A DNA stretch of 64,000 nt, taken from positions 2,542,001 to 2,606,000 of the forward strand of contig NC_052481.1 in assembly GCF_009730915.1 (NCBI RefSeq). Reading direction: 5' to 3'. Shown here piece after piece: positions 48,433-60,102 of this stretch. Position numbers and translations under genes: made by a program. The first letter of the stretch is position 1. The number at the start of each line of letters is the position of its first letter. The DNA comes from Dioscorea cayenensis subsp. rotundata. Its lineage: Eukaryota > Streptophyta > Magnoliopsida > Dioscoreales > Dioscoreaceae. Below the pieces are notes generated by a model that saw nothing but the letters and a program-made list of their open reading frames with translations, did not search any database and was not told the origin of the DNA.

Positions 48433-48650
48433 GAAAGTGGTGGTGGTGGAAGGAGGTGATGGTTGTGTTGTTAATGAAGAAGGTTGTGGTTTGTGAGGAT
48501 GGTGAGTTGTTATGGTTTTTTTTGCATGAACTTGGATTGGTGTTTTTTTCTTGGTTTGTTTTGGGTAGTGAATTGTGAGTGGTTGTGGTAATGTGATGGA
48601 AAGCATTGGTATGTTTTTTTATGGTTTTGTGTATTGTTTGTGTGCATGAA

Positions 48651-48656
48651 TTTATA
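48651..48656 (-). promoter_or_regulatory. TATA box of third P450
   Basis: The minus strand reads cttaTAAATtc, centred on TATAAA, about 45-50 bases upstream of ATG 48606. If used, transcription would start close to 48620 and include both candidate start codons. Confidence 0.45.
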
Positions 48657-50069
48657 AGTTCTAAGTTTCTGAAAAAGACAAATGAAGACATGAACTTGTG
48701 TTTTTAGAGAATATTCTTATAGAAAAGTAACAATCAGTCCTTGAATGTTTCCAAATTTCATAGGTAGTTCTTAAATTATAGTTTTTCAAACTCTGTAAAA
48801 AGAATTCCCATTTCTTTGTTTTCAACTTAAATTTATTTTTCATTAAAAACTTCAATTGATTTGTGAATGTATATTCTTAATTCCCTGAATGAGGTATAAT
48901 AATTGTAGGAAAAAAAAAAAATTGAATGAGTATGTCTTCCAATAAAAAGGGATTATTTGGTAATTTGAAATATTAGGGATTATTCTTTGATAATAAAAAT
49001 ATTAAAAGAGGAATCATTTGAAATATACCTTCGTAGATGTTATTAAATATTATAAATGATCCGAATACCAAAAGAAAATCATTTTTAATGTTTATTTGTA
49101 AAATTTATGTTTTTAAGACTTTGGATTGATTGTAAAATTGTAAATTTGTAAAATTTAAATATATTTATAACTGAATAGAACATATTGAGGGTCTAATAAA
49201 TAATTTAGGTATTTTCTTATCTGATGAAGAGCATGTGATGATCGGTGATATTTTATTTTAGTCCATTGAAGTCATGGGAAGAAAAGGACAAGCATCAGAG
49301 TTTTTCAAGATTCTTATTTAGCTCTAATGTCTTTTCTGCATTGATAAACATTCAAATAAATTATAATTAGACATGTATTTAAAAATTTATTTTCTAAAGA
49401 ATATTATCATGTGATCATCAGCACTAACTGATCTATTGTAAAATAAAAGTTTTTATTAATATATATATATATATATATATTATTTTAGAGAGAAATGCCA
49501 ATTTGAAGCTTAGTGATGATGATAAGCAGATGATTTTATTTTTAAAAATTATTAATGAACTTTAATTTTTCTATTTTATTTTCTTGAAATTTTTTTTTTG
49601 TTGTGATTTTGGTAGATTGGTAGGGATAGAAGTAAAGTCATTGAGAAATATTATTAATAAATTTAAATTTAGATTTGTTAGAATTTGTGAAAGTTTTACC
49701 ATCTTAATTTCAATTGTATTTTTACGAGAGATTATAAAAGTTTTATCCTCTCAATTTTAATTGTATTTTGACGACATTATCAAAGTTTATTTTTTTTCCT
49801 AGACCAAAATCAAAATAATTAAATAGCTTAATTAACATCTTTTAGAGGTAAAAGTATAAAAAGTATCATTTATACATCATATAAAAACTCTAATCAGTCA
49901 TATGCCTCTTCTTTCCCTGGTTTGTTTTGTTTACTAAACGTGAAACATTAATAATTCATTTTTCAGGAGCATGTGTACAAGTGTGGTACTAATACCTCAA
50001 CACATATGTGTCCTTATTTTGTGTAAAATGAGATTTGAATCTACTTCATTAGCAAGACACAAATATCTT
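48657..50069. other. AT-rich spacer
   Basis: This is the upstream region of the third P450 and AT-rich spacer with a short TA array near 49461-49482. I see no gene. Confidence 0.5.
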
Positions 50070-51780
50070 ATATAGGCGGTGTGATTATCACGCAAGTGTA
50101 CAGAGTCGCCAAGTAATGTATAAAACACAAGGATCGTATTTCTTAAGATTAAGAATCTATTATTACTCCTTCGCCACTTATTTTCTAATCTAACTCTTGA
50201 GTGAAGGTTTCTACTTAACTAGTTGTGGAAAAACAAATAAAAGGCCACTAGAAAGTGAAGGTTTAAGTAAGAGGCTATAAACACAACAATGATATGCAAA
50301 GGACCACATACGAATAACAAAAGATGCAAAGGTGGTTTGGATCGAAGGACTTCTAAATTAAATCAACCCCAATCTTTCTTGGTGATTGAACCCTAATCCC
50401 ATACGAGTGTTAATTGGAATCTCTTCCGAATCAACCCTCCTATGATTTGTCACACTCCACAATTTTTTCCATCAACACATAAGGGCAAGGATGGCATTTC
50501 TCCATATTTGTCATGATTGGTGGTAGATGGAGAGAGTTAGTGGGGGTTGGTGGGGAATATTTTATATTATTTGGGGGTAGTGCCACCTATCCCCTTAATG
50601 TGAGCCCTTAGATCAAAATGATCCTAGCCCTTGATTTGTTAGGTGGAGGGCGATATAAACCTCTCATGACAATTTTAAAGACACACAAGAGTGCTCATTA
50701 CAAGCATCTATTATACAAGAGAGATTTCTCCTCATCTTCTTGCTTGTTTATTTACTTGTGTTCTTGCATATTTACTTTCTTGCCAAGTTTACATTTTCAT
50801 TCTTGCAAGCTTGTAATTCTTAAGTATTCAAAGAGGAAAGGCTGCCTTGGTTTGGTTTGAACTTTGAACAAACACTTGAAGTGTGAACAAAAACCAACCA
50901 AGGGCCGCACGGAACCTTGAACGAAATAACAAGCCCGTGACAAATTGCATTAAGAACGAGGAAATTCCAAAATAAGAGTAAACACAACCTAAGTTTACTC
51001 TTAAAGGTCGAAGGCTACCGGCACTCAATCTCTCGGCGTGTCAGTACAAGCAACCCTTTCTAATCCATGCAAGATCTAGAGCACGTGAGCAAGTTACATC
51101 AATGTGAACAACTCATAAAAGAACTATGGATCTCTCCACATGTAATTCCAACATGCAAGCAAAATGGATTAGATCACAAACTAAACCAATGCAATGGAAT
51201 TAAGTAACAATCATCCAAAATGCATGATGAACCCCTTAAGGTTCACCGACATCCGGTGACCTTGGGGGTATAATGTGCCATCATACAAATGTAAATAACA
51301 ATATGAACAAAAATACAAGAAAAGTTCATAAGTGACACTCCCTAGATGAAATGATGATGAAGATGAGGTAGATCGGGCCGGATGATGATTCTCTCTTCCA
51401 AGGATTGCCGAATGATGCTTCCCCTAGCTGAAGGCCATTTCCCGAGTCCTAAAACTCCTCTCTTTCCAAGGTGGTGGATCTTGCCTTTCAAGTTTTGTGC
51501 TTTGGAACCTCAAATGCCCTTCAAATTGCTTCGAAGAATCGCCGCCGTTGTCTAGGTTTCTTCTCTTCTAATGGTGGCCAAGAACTCCTCTTTCAGCCCT
51601 AAAAGACTCCTTAAATACCCCCGAGCTATACGAGCCATATAGAGGCCGTATGAAGGCCGTACGAAGCTAAAATGATGAAATCTTGTTGTATACCGGGGTC
51701 TATACTGGGGGGCATACGGGTCTGATAAGGACCCGTATGGAGGCCGCATGACTTAGGCCAAAGTTTATGTCTCAAAAAAT
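50070..51780. mobile_element. degenerate LTR-retrotransposon sequence, interrupted by a solo LTR
   Basis: The stretch starting gcggtgtgattatcacgcaa, with a following block (tcgccaagtaat, acaaggatcgtattt), resembles LTR sequence of large plant gypsy elements. It resumes after the solo LTR and continues to the purine-rich repeats cgagccatatagaggccgta near 51625. No protein domain is readable. The boundaries are approximate. Confidence 0.4.
50448..50942 (+). mobile_element. solo LTR (same family as 4090-4618)
   Basis: The segment begins TGTCACACTCCAC and ends CCCGTGACA; the first and last six bases form a perfect inverted repeat (TGTCAC/GTGACA). It aligns with 4090-4618, including the TATA-like cgatataaacc and the T-rich 3' part. 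Flanks gatt and aatt fit a 4-bp target duplication with one change. It lies inside the older repeat 50070-51780. Confidence 0.7.
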
Positions 51781-54377
51781 CTCCATGTGCTATAGTTGAT
51801 TGCTTTACAAACTCTGTCTCAAAAAGTTTCTGCCTGCTAGAGTCTTAAAGTATGAAACTTCTTTACAAACTCTCAAAAGATCTTTTCCCAACACTCATGT
51901 TTCACTGATCTTCCTTTAAAAATTTTTGGATGAACAGTTTGTCTATATTACACCTCATTTTCAATCCAAACTTGATCTCGAGATGAAAGATGTATTTTCA
52001 CAGGATACTCTCCAAATAAAAAGGGCTAAGTGTTTTAACCCAGTCACCAACAAAACTCCATGTTAGTATGGATGTTCAATTTCTTAAAAACATTCCTTTT
52101 TATATTAAAAAAACAACTTTTAAGGGGGTGAGTTTGAATGAAGATCAGTTTTGGCATCTTGTTCAACCAAAACCAACTATATTTTTTCCTGAAATAAATC
52201 AGGAAATGAGTATTTTACCTACCGAAAATTGGGAAAATTCCGATGATCTATTTATGCCAAGCAGAACTGAATCACAAATAGGGGGAGAAACTTTACCACT
52301 TATGTCCACAGAACTTCGTGTTTATACTAGGCACAAATTGGCTCCAAATACTTGGGATCTTCTAGCTAATTTCGAGCATGACCAATCAACACTCCCTACT
52401 TCAACAAATCCAGGTAATCTTTCTACAAATTATGCACCTATAAGTTCCATCTCTCCAACTCCTTCAGATCTTGATATTCCTATTGCTATTCGTAAAGGAG
52501 TTAAGACTTGTACCAAACATCCTATAGCAAAACATCTTTCCTACCAAAGAATATAAAGCCTTCACAACAAATGTTTCTCACTTGTTTATACCAAGGACTA
52601 TGCAGGAAGCACTATGACACACTGAATGGAAGTTAGCAATGTATGAAGAAATGAGAGCACTTCAAAAACAAAAAACATGGGAAGTTGTTGATGCACCTAA
52701 AGAAAAAAGACAATCATATGCAAATGGGTTTTCATGATCAAATGCAAGGCTGATGGGAGCATTAAGAGATACAAGGCTAGATTAGTTGCTAAAGGCTTCA
52801 CACAAACTTATGGAATTAACTACCAAGAAACCTTTGCACCTGTTGCAAAAATTAATTCTATTGGTGTATTATTGTATCTTATAGTAAAATTCAATTGGCC
52901 CTTGCATCGACTAGATGTAAAGAATGCCTTTTTAAATGGTGATCTTGAAGCAGAGGTGTTCATGGACTTACCGCCAGGTTTTGAAGAAGAATTTAGAGAA
53001 AAGAAAGTCTGCAGATTAAAGAAGTCATTATATGGCCTTAAACAATCCCCCATGGCTTGATTTGATAGATTTGAAAAATTTGTAGAAATTCAAGGATATG
53101 TTTAAAGTCAAGCTGATCACACAATGTTCTATAAACACTCAGAAGAAGGGAAAATTGCTATCTTGATAGTATATCCGGATGATATCATCCTCACTGGAGA
53201 TGATTTCTTTGAACTTGGAAGATTGAAGAAGGCCTTGGCGAGTGAATTTGAGATTAAAGACTTGGATCCTCTAAAATACTTTCTTGGAATGGAGTTTGCC
53301 AGATCCAAGAAAGAAATCTTTGTCTCTCAAAGAAAATACATACTTGATTTATTAGAGGAAACTGGTTTACTTGGTTGCAAAGCAGCAGAAACACCTATGG
53401 AGCCCAATTTATAACTCCAACTGCAAGCTCAGAAGAAAATAACTGACAAGAAGATATGTCAGCACTTAGTTGGGCGACTTATATATCTCTCACACACAAG
53501 ACCAGATATTACATTTGCAGTAAGCATAGCGAGTCAATTCATGCGCTCTTCTAACAGAAGACACTTTGATGTTGTTAATAAAATCTTAAAATACCTTAAA
53601 GGGACTCCAAGGAAAAGGAATTCTATACCAAAATAAAGGTCATATGGAATTCGATGTGTTTACTGATGCTGATTGGGCAGGAAGTGTAACAGATAGAAGA
53701 TCCACTTCGGGATATTGTACTTTTGTTGGTGGGAATCTTGTGACATGGCGGAGTAAAGAGCAAAGTGTGGTCACTAGAAGTAGTGCTGAAGCCGAGTTTA
53801 GAGTAGTGGTACATGGCATTTGTGAAGCTTTGTAGATCAGACAATTACTTGAAGAATTGAAGGTTGCCAACCCTTTACTTACGAAAATCTTTTCCGATAA
53901 CAAAGCTGCTATTGCTAGTGCAAATAATCCAGTACTCCATGACAGGACTAAGCATGTTGAAGTTGACAGACACTTCATCAAGGAGAAACTAGAAAATGGG
54001 CTGATCATTATGTCTCACATTTTTACATTTAACAAAGTTGCAGATATATTTACTAAAGGCTTACCTAAGAGGCAGCTTGATAAATTGATAAGCAAGCTAG
54101 CCATGGATGACATCTTCCAGTCAACTTGAGGGGGAGTGTAAAGAATCATTGATCACTAACTTCCTAGAACTTGCTGGCTGATTTTTAGGGATTAGACAGC
54201 CACCTGATTTTCAGAGATTTGATTTATTGTCTATTGTTGTACAACTGTAAAATTATTTTTTTTCAAGTGTAAGATGCCTATAAAAGGGTGTATATAATAC
54301 AAGTGAAAAAAAACTTCTCTTCTCCATCTAGAATTTCAGCAATTCAACAAACCCCTTCTTTAGTTAGAAACTCAACA
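51781..54377 (+). mobile_element. Ty1/copia retrotransposon remnant, 5'-truncated
   Basis: This holds the C-terminal integrase region (readable with frame changes from about 51790, clear at CFNPVTNKT and SMDVQFLKNIPF), the linker PIAIRKGVKTCTKHP, reverse transcriptase (52734-53414), RNase H (53644-54129), a polypurine tract (ttgagggggag, 54126-54136) and a 3' LTR. RT keeps [26 protein letters not shown] and SLYGLKQSP. The catalytic YVDD box reads YPDD. At least five in-frame stops occur. Gag, most of integrase and the 5' LTR are missing, so it cannot move. Confidence 0.88.
54137..54377 (+). repeat. copia 3' LTR, about 241 bp
   Basis: It starts TGTAAAGAATC directly after the polypurine tract and ends near ctcaaca. 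A TATA-like stretch (cctataaaag, about 54270) and the short length fit copia LTRs. The right boundary is inferred because no partner LTR is present. Confidence 0.65.
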
Positions 54378-54703
54378 ATTAGACATATGTTAAAAAATAT
54401 AAAATAAAATAATAGTACATTACCTCATTCAAGTTTGAGACCAACTGAAAACTGTATACCCTAATCATTATTGCACCATCAAACACTTGCACAAGTTGGA
54501 AAAAATTAAAAATACAAATGTGAAACCCTGCAACTTCTAACTCAATCAATAATCATACATAACAGCACCAAGGCACAGACAAAGTTCAAAATGAAGACTG
54601 TCAATGAAAGATGAAAAGCAAAATCAGAGATTGTAAGCATGAATCAATGTTGGTTCTATCTTCATCGTCATTGGTCCTCGATGTCATCATCTTCCTCCTC
54701 TTC
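54378..54703. other. spacer / 3' flank of PGAP3 gene
   Basis: This is the probable 3' UTR of the minus-strand PER1/PGAP3 gene and spacer. No gene is seen. Confidence 0.5.
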
Positions 54704-57496
54704 TTACTTCATCTTCCTAATTTGTGTCGAAGTTCGATAGATTGCATCGGCCTTGATGAAGCTCCACCAGAGATAAGTGAGAGGAATGGTGCTAAAATGC
54801 CATAAAGCATGGGCATCGATGTATCCCAGATAGGGCGGGAAATCGTAAATCTCCAATAGCATTGCAAGGGCGCATCCAAAGACGGCTGCCCACAGCTTGA
54901 GGCGAGCAGGATGGCAAGTAATGCCGGCCCAGACTGACCAAATCATAAGCTGACCAATACCCATCACCAGGCAGACTTTCATGTTCCAACCTGAGAGTAA
55001 GAGCTCAAGAACCATTAAACATGAGCTGATAGACTTAGTAAAACCAAAGCATCGATTATTCCGCCCCAAGTCTTCGTCAAAAGCAAGATTATAGGATTAA
55101 GGCAATTGCTAATCTCTCAAGGAGTCAAGGGGATGTGATTGTTCATTTTGATCTCTTGAACAAAAAGAATATATAATTTTCTTTTAAGCCATTATTTTGC
55201 CACCCCACATGGCATGCCATCTAACTAATCCTTAACTAGTTCCTGCCACACGGGTCAAGGAAGCTGACGAACTTATAAAATTGAACTATCACTTAAAAAA
55301 ACAAAATGAACAATTAATGCAAACCTAAAAGATGCATAGTGGCTTTAACCCTAAATTATACCATCTTTTTTGTATGATCTTCTTTAGTTTTTCAGAATGA
55401 CATCTGATTCACGTATTCTACTTGGTACTCAAACGAGCAATTTGAGATGAATGCAACCTACTTATGATTGAAGATAATAATATCCTGTGATTGAATCCAT
55501 GCTGGACATGTGGAATGGAGTTTTGTGAAAATTAGAAAGAAAACTAACCATAATCAAGGTCGTAGAAGTTCAGATACAGGATATGTGTTGTCACAAAGGC
55601 TAGTACCGGGGCTGCGTACATGACCCTAGATGCCTCATCCTTCACATTGAAGACTCTCAGTATGGATAAAATTAGAGAGTATCCTAAAAGAGCCACCGCT
55701 GATGAGTAATCCAACTTCTCCGTCAAATTGAAATCTCTGTAAAAAAGGAAAAACAAATGAAAAGAGATGATACTGATTACCATGTAATATACAGTCAAAA
55801 CTTCAATATGGAGCGTATAGAGGTAAAAGGACTCACAGTGTATGGAATATTGCACTCCAAAACCAGGCATTCATCGACAAGAGCCCATAGATATGCCACA
55901 AGCCAGTATATTCATAGTATGTTCTCTTACTCTGAGGTCTCAGAGGCAGCTTGTAATGTACTAAAATGAAAAAGGATAGCCATCCAATGAAGTGCATCAA
56001 AAGATTGAGTGCTGAAAAGGCAGCTGAAACCGGCTCCTGAAGCAAATTAGCATAACCAAAGGGAAATAAATCAGATACCGCAGGCAGCTTTAATCAACAT
56101 CCCGAGAAAATCATGAGCAACAAACCTGAAATACAAATACACGTTTAAAAGGCCATTTTCCATGGTACTTGACAGGACCAAGCCCTTGTGCTTCTTTCTC
56201 CGTTTCTCTTTGCATCATACAGTGGTATCGGCACTCACTTCTGCAATTCAGATGTTTCCACTCTACATAAAGTGGTTCTTGCATATACCATGAGCTGTTG
56301 ACATGTGCATCATCTGGGGGAAACTTGCAATGTGTGATGGAGATGGTGCCAACATATCCCTTTTCTTCACATTGCTTAACACAAGTTCTGGCATATTAAA
56401 CAAGTTATTATACCAATTTGAACTGAGTTTATCTAAGGATTCTGTACATATAATGAGCAAATCAACATCCAATTTCTGTCAAATTAACAAGTTCGATGTT
56501 GAAACTAAACTGCAAATTGGCAATTTTACATTGCAGAAAAGGGTAAAAAAAATCCAGCTTAGACAGTCTTCTGCATAATTTTTTCTTGTAAATAACATTG
56601 TTTGCTACTATATAAAATCTGCAGCAACTCCAATGTACAAACCATTGCGGTTCAATAGAAAACCACAGATATTATCCAGATTTAGAGACACACAATGAAT
56701 ATAACAATTGCCAACAGAATCAGAATTAGTTTAAGAACCATCACAGTATTGATCATGATGTTAAGATTCATGGAACCTCTTGAACTAAAAATTACTTCAA
56801 AAGACAGTGAAAAGCATCACTAGATTTTCTTCTCACAATAGAAAACAATTCCAATTATTATACACAAGCTCTTGTAAGGTGGTTCCGATTTCAAAGCATT
56901 GCAAATCACCGAATATAACTAGTCTTGGGAACACTTCCACTATCACACTAAGTACAATGGTCATCTACTTTCACAAGAGCAATATAAGCTCACCAATGAT
57001 CTAAAACACTAATCTTTAACATCTAAATTTTGACCAAATCTCATCAACAATCACTACTTATTCACAACTTAATAACAGAAGAAAACAAAAAATCAAATAT
57101 AAGAATAAAGAACTAAATCAAACTCACAAACCACATAAGAAGGTTTCTAAAAATGTCAATCAAACCCACTTCTCTCTAAATATAAAATTATAAAAACAAA
57201 CAAACTTTTATAGAATCAATAAACAAAATCACGAGTTCTTGTTCAAAAGCATCACTAACCACCAAATTTCACTATGCCTGAAAACACTCCCAATCATCAC
57301 ACAATCTACTTTCACAAGAGATCATCTAAAACTCCAAATAATCAACAAATGAACAAATACATCCAAGAAAAGAGAACGCATTCAAACCTAAAACAACAAA
57401 GTACCTGTAGATCTCATCGCGGTCGCCGATGCTGGCCTCAAGAACCAAAAAGAGAAATCCAAAGCAAAGGAAGAGAGAGAACCAAACAGCGGCCAT
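54704..57496 (-). CDS. PGAP3: PER1/PGAP3-like GPI-anchor remodelling protein
   Basis: This is a multi-pass ER/Golgi membrane protein of the Per1-like (CREST) family, which removes the unsaturated acyl chain from GPI anchors after attachment to proteins. Five exons (57496-57405, 56387-56126, 56036-55837, 55736-55549, 54990-54704) keep phase and give 342 residues, the normal family length. A signal peptide (1-24, MAAVWFSLFLCFGFLFLVLE) is followed by a cysteine-rich lumenal part (RTCVKQCEEKGYVG, THCKF, CRYHC) and about seven membrane segments. Conserved motifs include TGLWHIYGLLSMNAWFWSAI, the acid/His region HTLDFNLTEKLDYSSA and DAHALWHFSTIPLTYLWW. The usual HSRD reads HTLD here. A short upstream ORF lies in the leader. 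The frame is intact. Confidence 0.93.
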
Positions 57497-57557
57497 GAGA
57501 AGAAGAGGAAAACGAATCAGGAGATGGATTGAAGAAGCTAAATGGCGATGGAGATGG

Positions 57558-57602
57558 TCAGAGAGAGCTCCAAGTCTCTGCTTCCGGATTGCTCTCCATC
57601 AT
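57558..57602 (-). other. upstream ORF in PGAP3 leader (14 codons)
   Basis: The minus strand has ATGATG followed by MMESNPEAETWSSL and a stop, ending 61 bases before the main start codon. The leader is CT-rich and no other ATG lies between. If transcribed, it could lower translation of the main frame. Confidence 0.5.
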
Positions 57603-57889
57603 CGAAGCTCAACCAGTCGAACTTCCAGATCGAGAGAGAAAGGTCGTCGAAGAGACGGACTAGCGCGGGCCAAGCTTTTTACTTTTTCTTTTCTTTTTTT
57701 CTCTTTGAATTAAATAATTATTTTATCGTTGTTATCATGACCTTAAAAATGTTTTTTTAATATTAAAATTGATTTTTTTAAAAAAATATATAAATTGTTA
57801 TTAAGAAGTTTTTACTTTTTTTCTTTTTTTAAAAAAAGATTAGTATTCTATTCTCGATCTCGTGACCTTGTAAAAGGTTTTATTTATTT

Positions 57890-58460
57890 ATATATATAAA
57901 CTGATTTTAGGAAAAAAATAAGATAGATTAGTCTCATAATCACATGTTTCGTTTTCATTTTTAATATTGTGTTCGCAGGGTTTAGTATTTCAATCCTGTC
58001 CATTGATTAAAACGTGAATGGTTGGATTTTACTGTCAAAATAAACTTTCTTTATTTTTTTTGGAAAAAGATAAATTATGAGTTCTGTCCTAGTTCAGGTG
58101 GAATTGAAATTTTTTTTTTTTTATAATATTTATTGATAAAAATTTAGATAAATTAGTCACTCTCATAGTCTCATTTTTAATTCCTTTTTTGTTTTTCATT
58201 TCAATCTTATCCATTGATCTAAAAATGAAGGATAGAATTTTATTGTAAAAATAATATATTTTTATTAACAATAATGATTTTATCCAGCCAAACAGAATAG
58301 ATTAAAAAAAAAAAACATCAGATCAAAAAAGTCTTTAATAATATGGTCTCATGTTTTGAATTCATACGTGCGTTTAGAACATTGAACACTTCAATTCCAC
58401 CCATTGATTTAAAAATAGACGGTTGGATTTTAATATTAAAATAATTATATATAATTAGAA
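57890..58460. repeat. three diverged tandem copies of an about 200-bp unit
   Basis: Three blocks share the order: a gtctcat-like motif, then tttcaat.(c/t)t(g/a)tccattgat, then g(g/a)ttggattttaNtgt-aaaataa. The ccattgat motifs lie near 58000, 58210 and 58405. The copies are strongly diverged, and no coding or mobile-element signature is seen. Confidence 0.5.
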
Positions 58461-59199
58461 CTATGTTGCCTCGTTCAGCCATGGGTACTATCATTCATTC
58501 ATTTATTTGTTTGAAAAACTCAGTTCCTTGCCTTGTCTTGTGAAAATAATTTTAAAAATTATTTATAAACACACGCAAATGAAAATAGTATGAAAGTCCT
58601 GAATTATACATACATCTCCGCTCGTTTGTCTTTTGTTTTATTGTTTGTCAACTTTGTCAATAAAAAAAATACTAAAATTATTACTCTTTGTTCCCCATCT
58701 TTGTATAACATTGTACAAAACGAAGATAATTTACATTTATTTTTTTAATATATATTTTAAATAGATTTGCCCACTTTTCATAATAGAATATATATAATAA
58801 TGATCAAATTAAATTTTCAATCACATCACAAATTATACAACTGTAAATTCTACATGATTCAGTAATATTCTGATGAAAGTTAGAATTTGATGAATTTGGA
58901 ATTCAATTAACATTAAACGTACAAAATATAATATGCATGGTTGGTTGGTTACTATCAAGCACCGTAAAGTAGGTTGATTGAATTAGAGCTAATTAGGAAC
59001 AATAAGTGAAGTAAGAAGAGAAGAGTGCAAGCAAAGTGAAAGTTACTGCTCAATTTGCTTGATTTGAGTAGTAGAGGATGAGTGAAAGCAAGCAAGTTTT
59101 AAAATACCTATTTTTAACAACCCATGTCATGAACCCTACGCATCAGCAACAATGACTTTCATAAATTCATTTTATCATCCTCACTAGCTTCTACTATCA

Positions 59200-59232
<33 letters not shown>

Positions 59233-60006
59233 ACAGTTTTTGGGAGGATATATACATACATAAACCAATTTTTTTAATATATATATTGAAATCTATAGAC
59301 GTTAACGGTAACCGTAGGATAATAACCCGACGACCGTAATCATCATGAACAGTATCAAAATATGTGCTACAATGTCACACAGTATTCATGAACAGTAAAA
59401 AAAATATACGCTGTAGGATAATGATCCAACGGTTGTGATTAAATGTCCCTAACAATGTTTTAATAGATAAAGTACCACTATCCCAACAAGCCATAAATGA
59501 GTCCTAACAATGTTTTAATATTTGATGAAACACATCTTACACTAAACATATGCCCTAAAGAAAATTTTCAGTGCTGATTCCATTTGTTGAAAGCTAGTGC
59601 TTACACGTATAGAACATTGTCACTTTTTCCCAGTTCATTTACTAAACTAAACCCCAAAGTCCTTGGACACTAGGCCAAAAAAACTTAAAAACCGCATGCA
59701 ATGTGCTTCATGCCACAGCTTGTCTTTTTCTGCAGGGCTTATGTGTCTTCTTGTTAAAAACAGTTTGTGTTCCTAAAACCCCTCCTTGCTTTGTAATTTT
59801 CTATCTTCTTCCTGGAAAATCCAACCCGCACTAAAATCCACCACCTTTAATCTCTCTCTATAGAGCAGCAATAAGCATGCCTTACATCAGTTACATACAT
59901 GTCCATCAAAGGGGCCCCACAAGACCTTGCTTGTGATTCATTAAAACCTCAACGCCAAGAATGGGGAAAGTAGCAAGAAGACAAGCATAATGCAAGGAAG
60001 CGGTCC
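58461..60006. other. intergenic region upstream of WAT1-like gene
   Basis: This is AT-rich spacer. Near 59300-59440 two related blocks occur (gtaggataataaccc and gtaggataatgatccaac, each close to catgaacagta). An AAT microsatellite lies near 59203-59233. No gene is seen. Confidence 0.5.
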
Positions 60007-60014
60007 TATAAATA
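60007..60014 (+). promoter_or_regulatory. TATA box of WAT1-like gene
   Basis: The sequence tccTATAAATAgg lies 89 bases upstream of the start codon, a typical plant core-promoter position. Confidence 0.6.
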
Positions 60015-60102
60015 GGTAGATGAAGTGGAAGACTGGTAGATGTTAAAAATATAATCTCTGAATCACATTGCTTTAGATCATAGACAGATAGATAGTGTAT
60101 CA

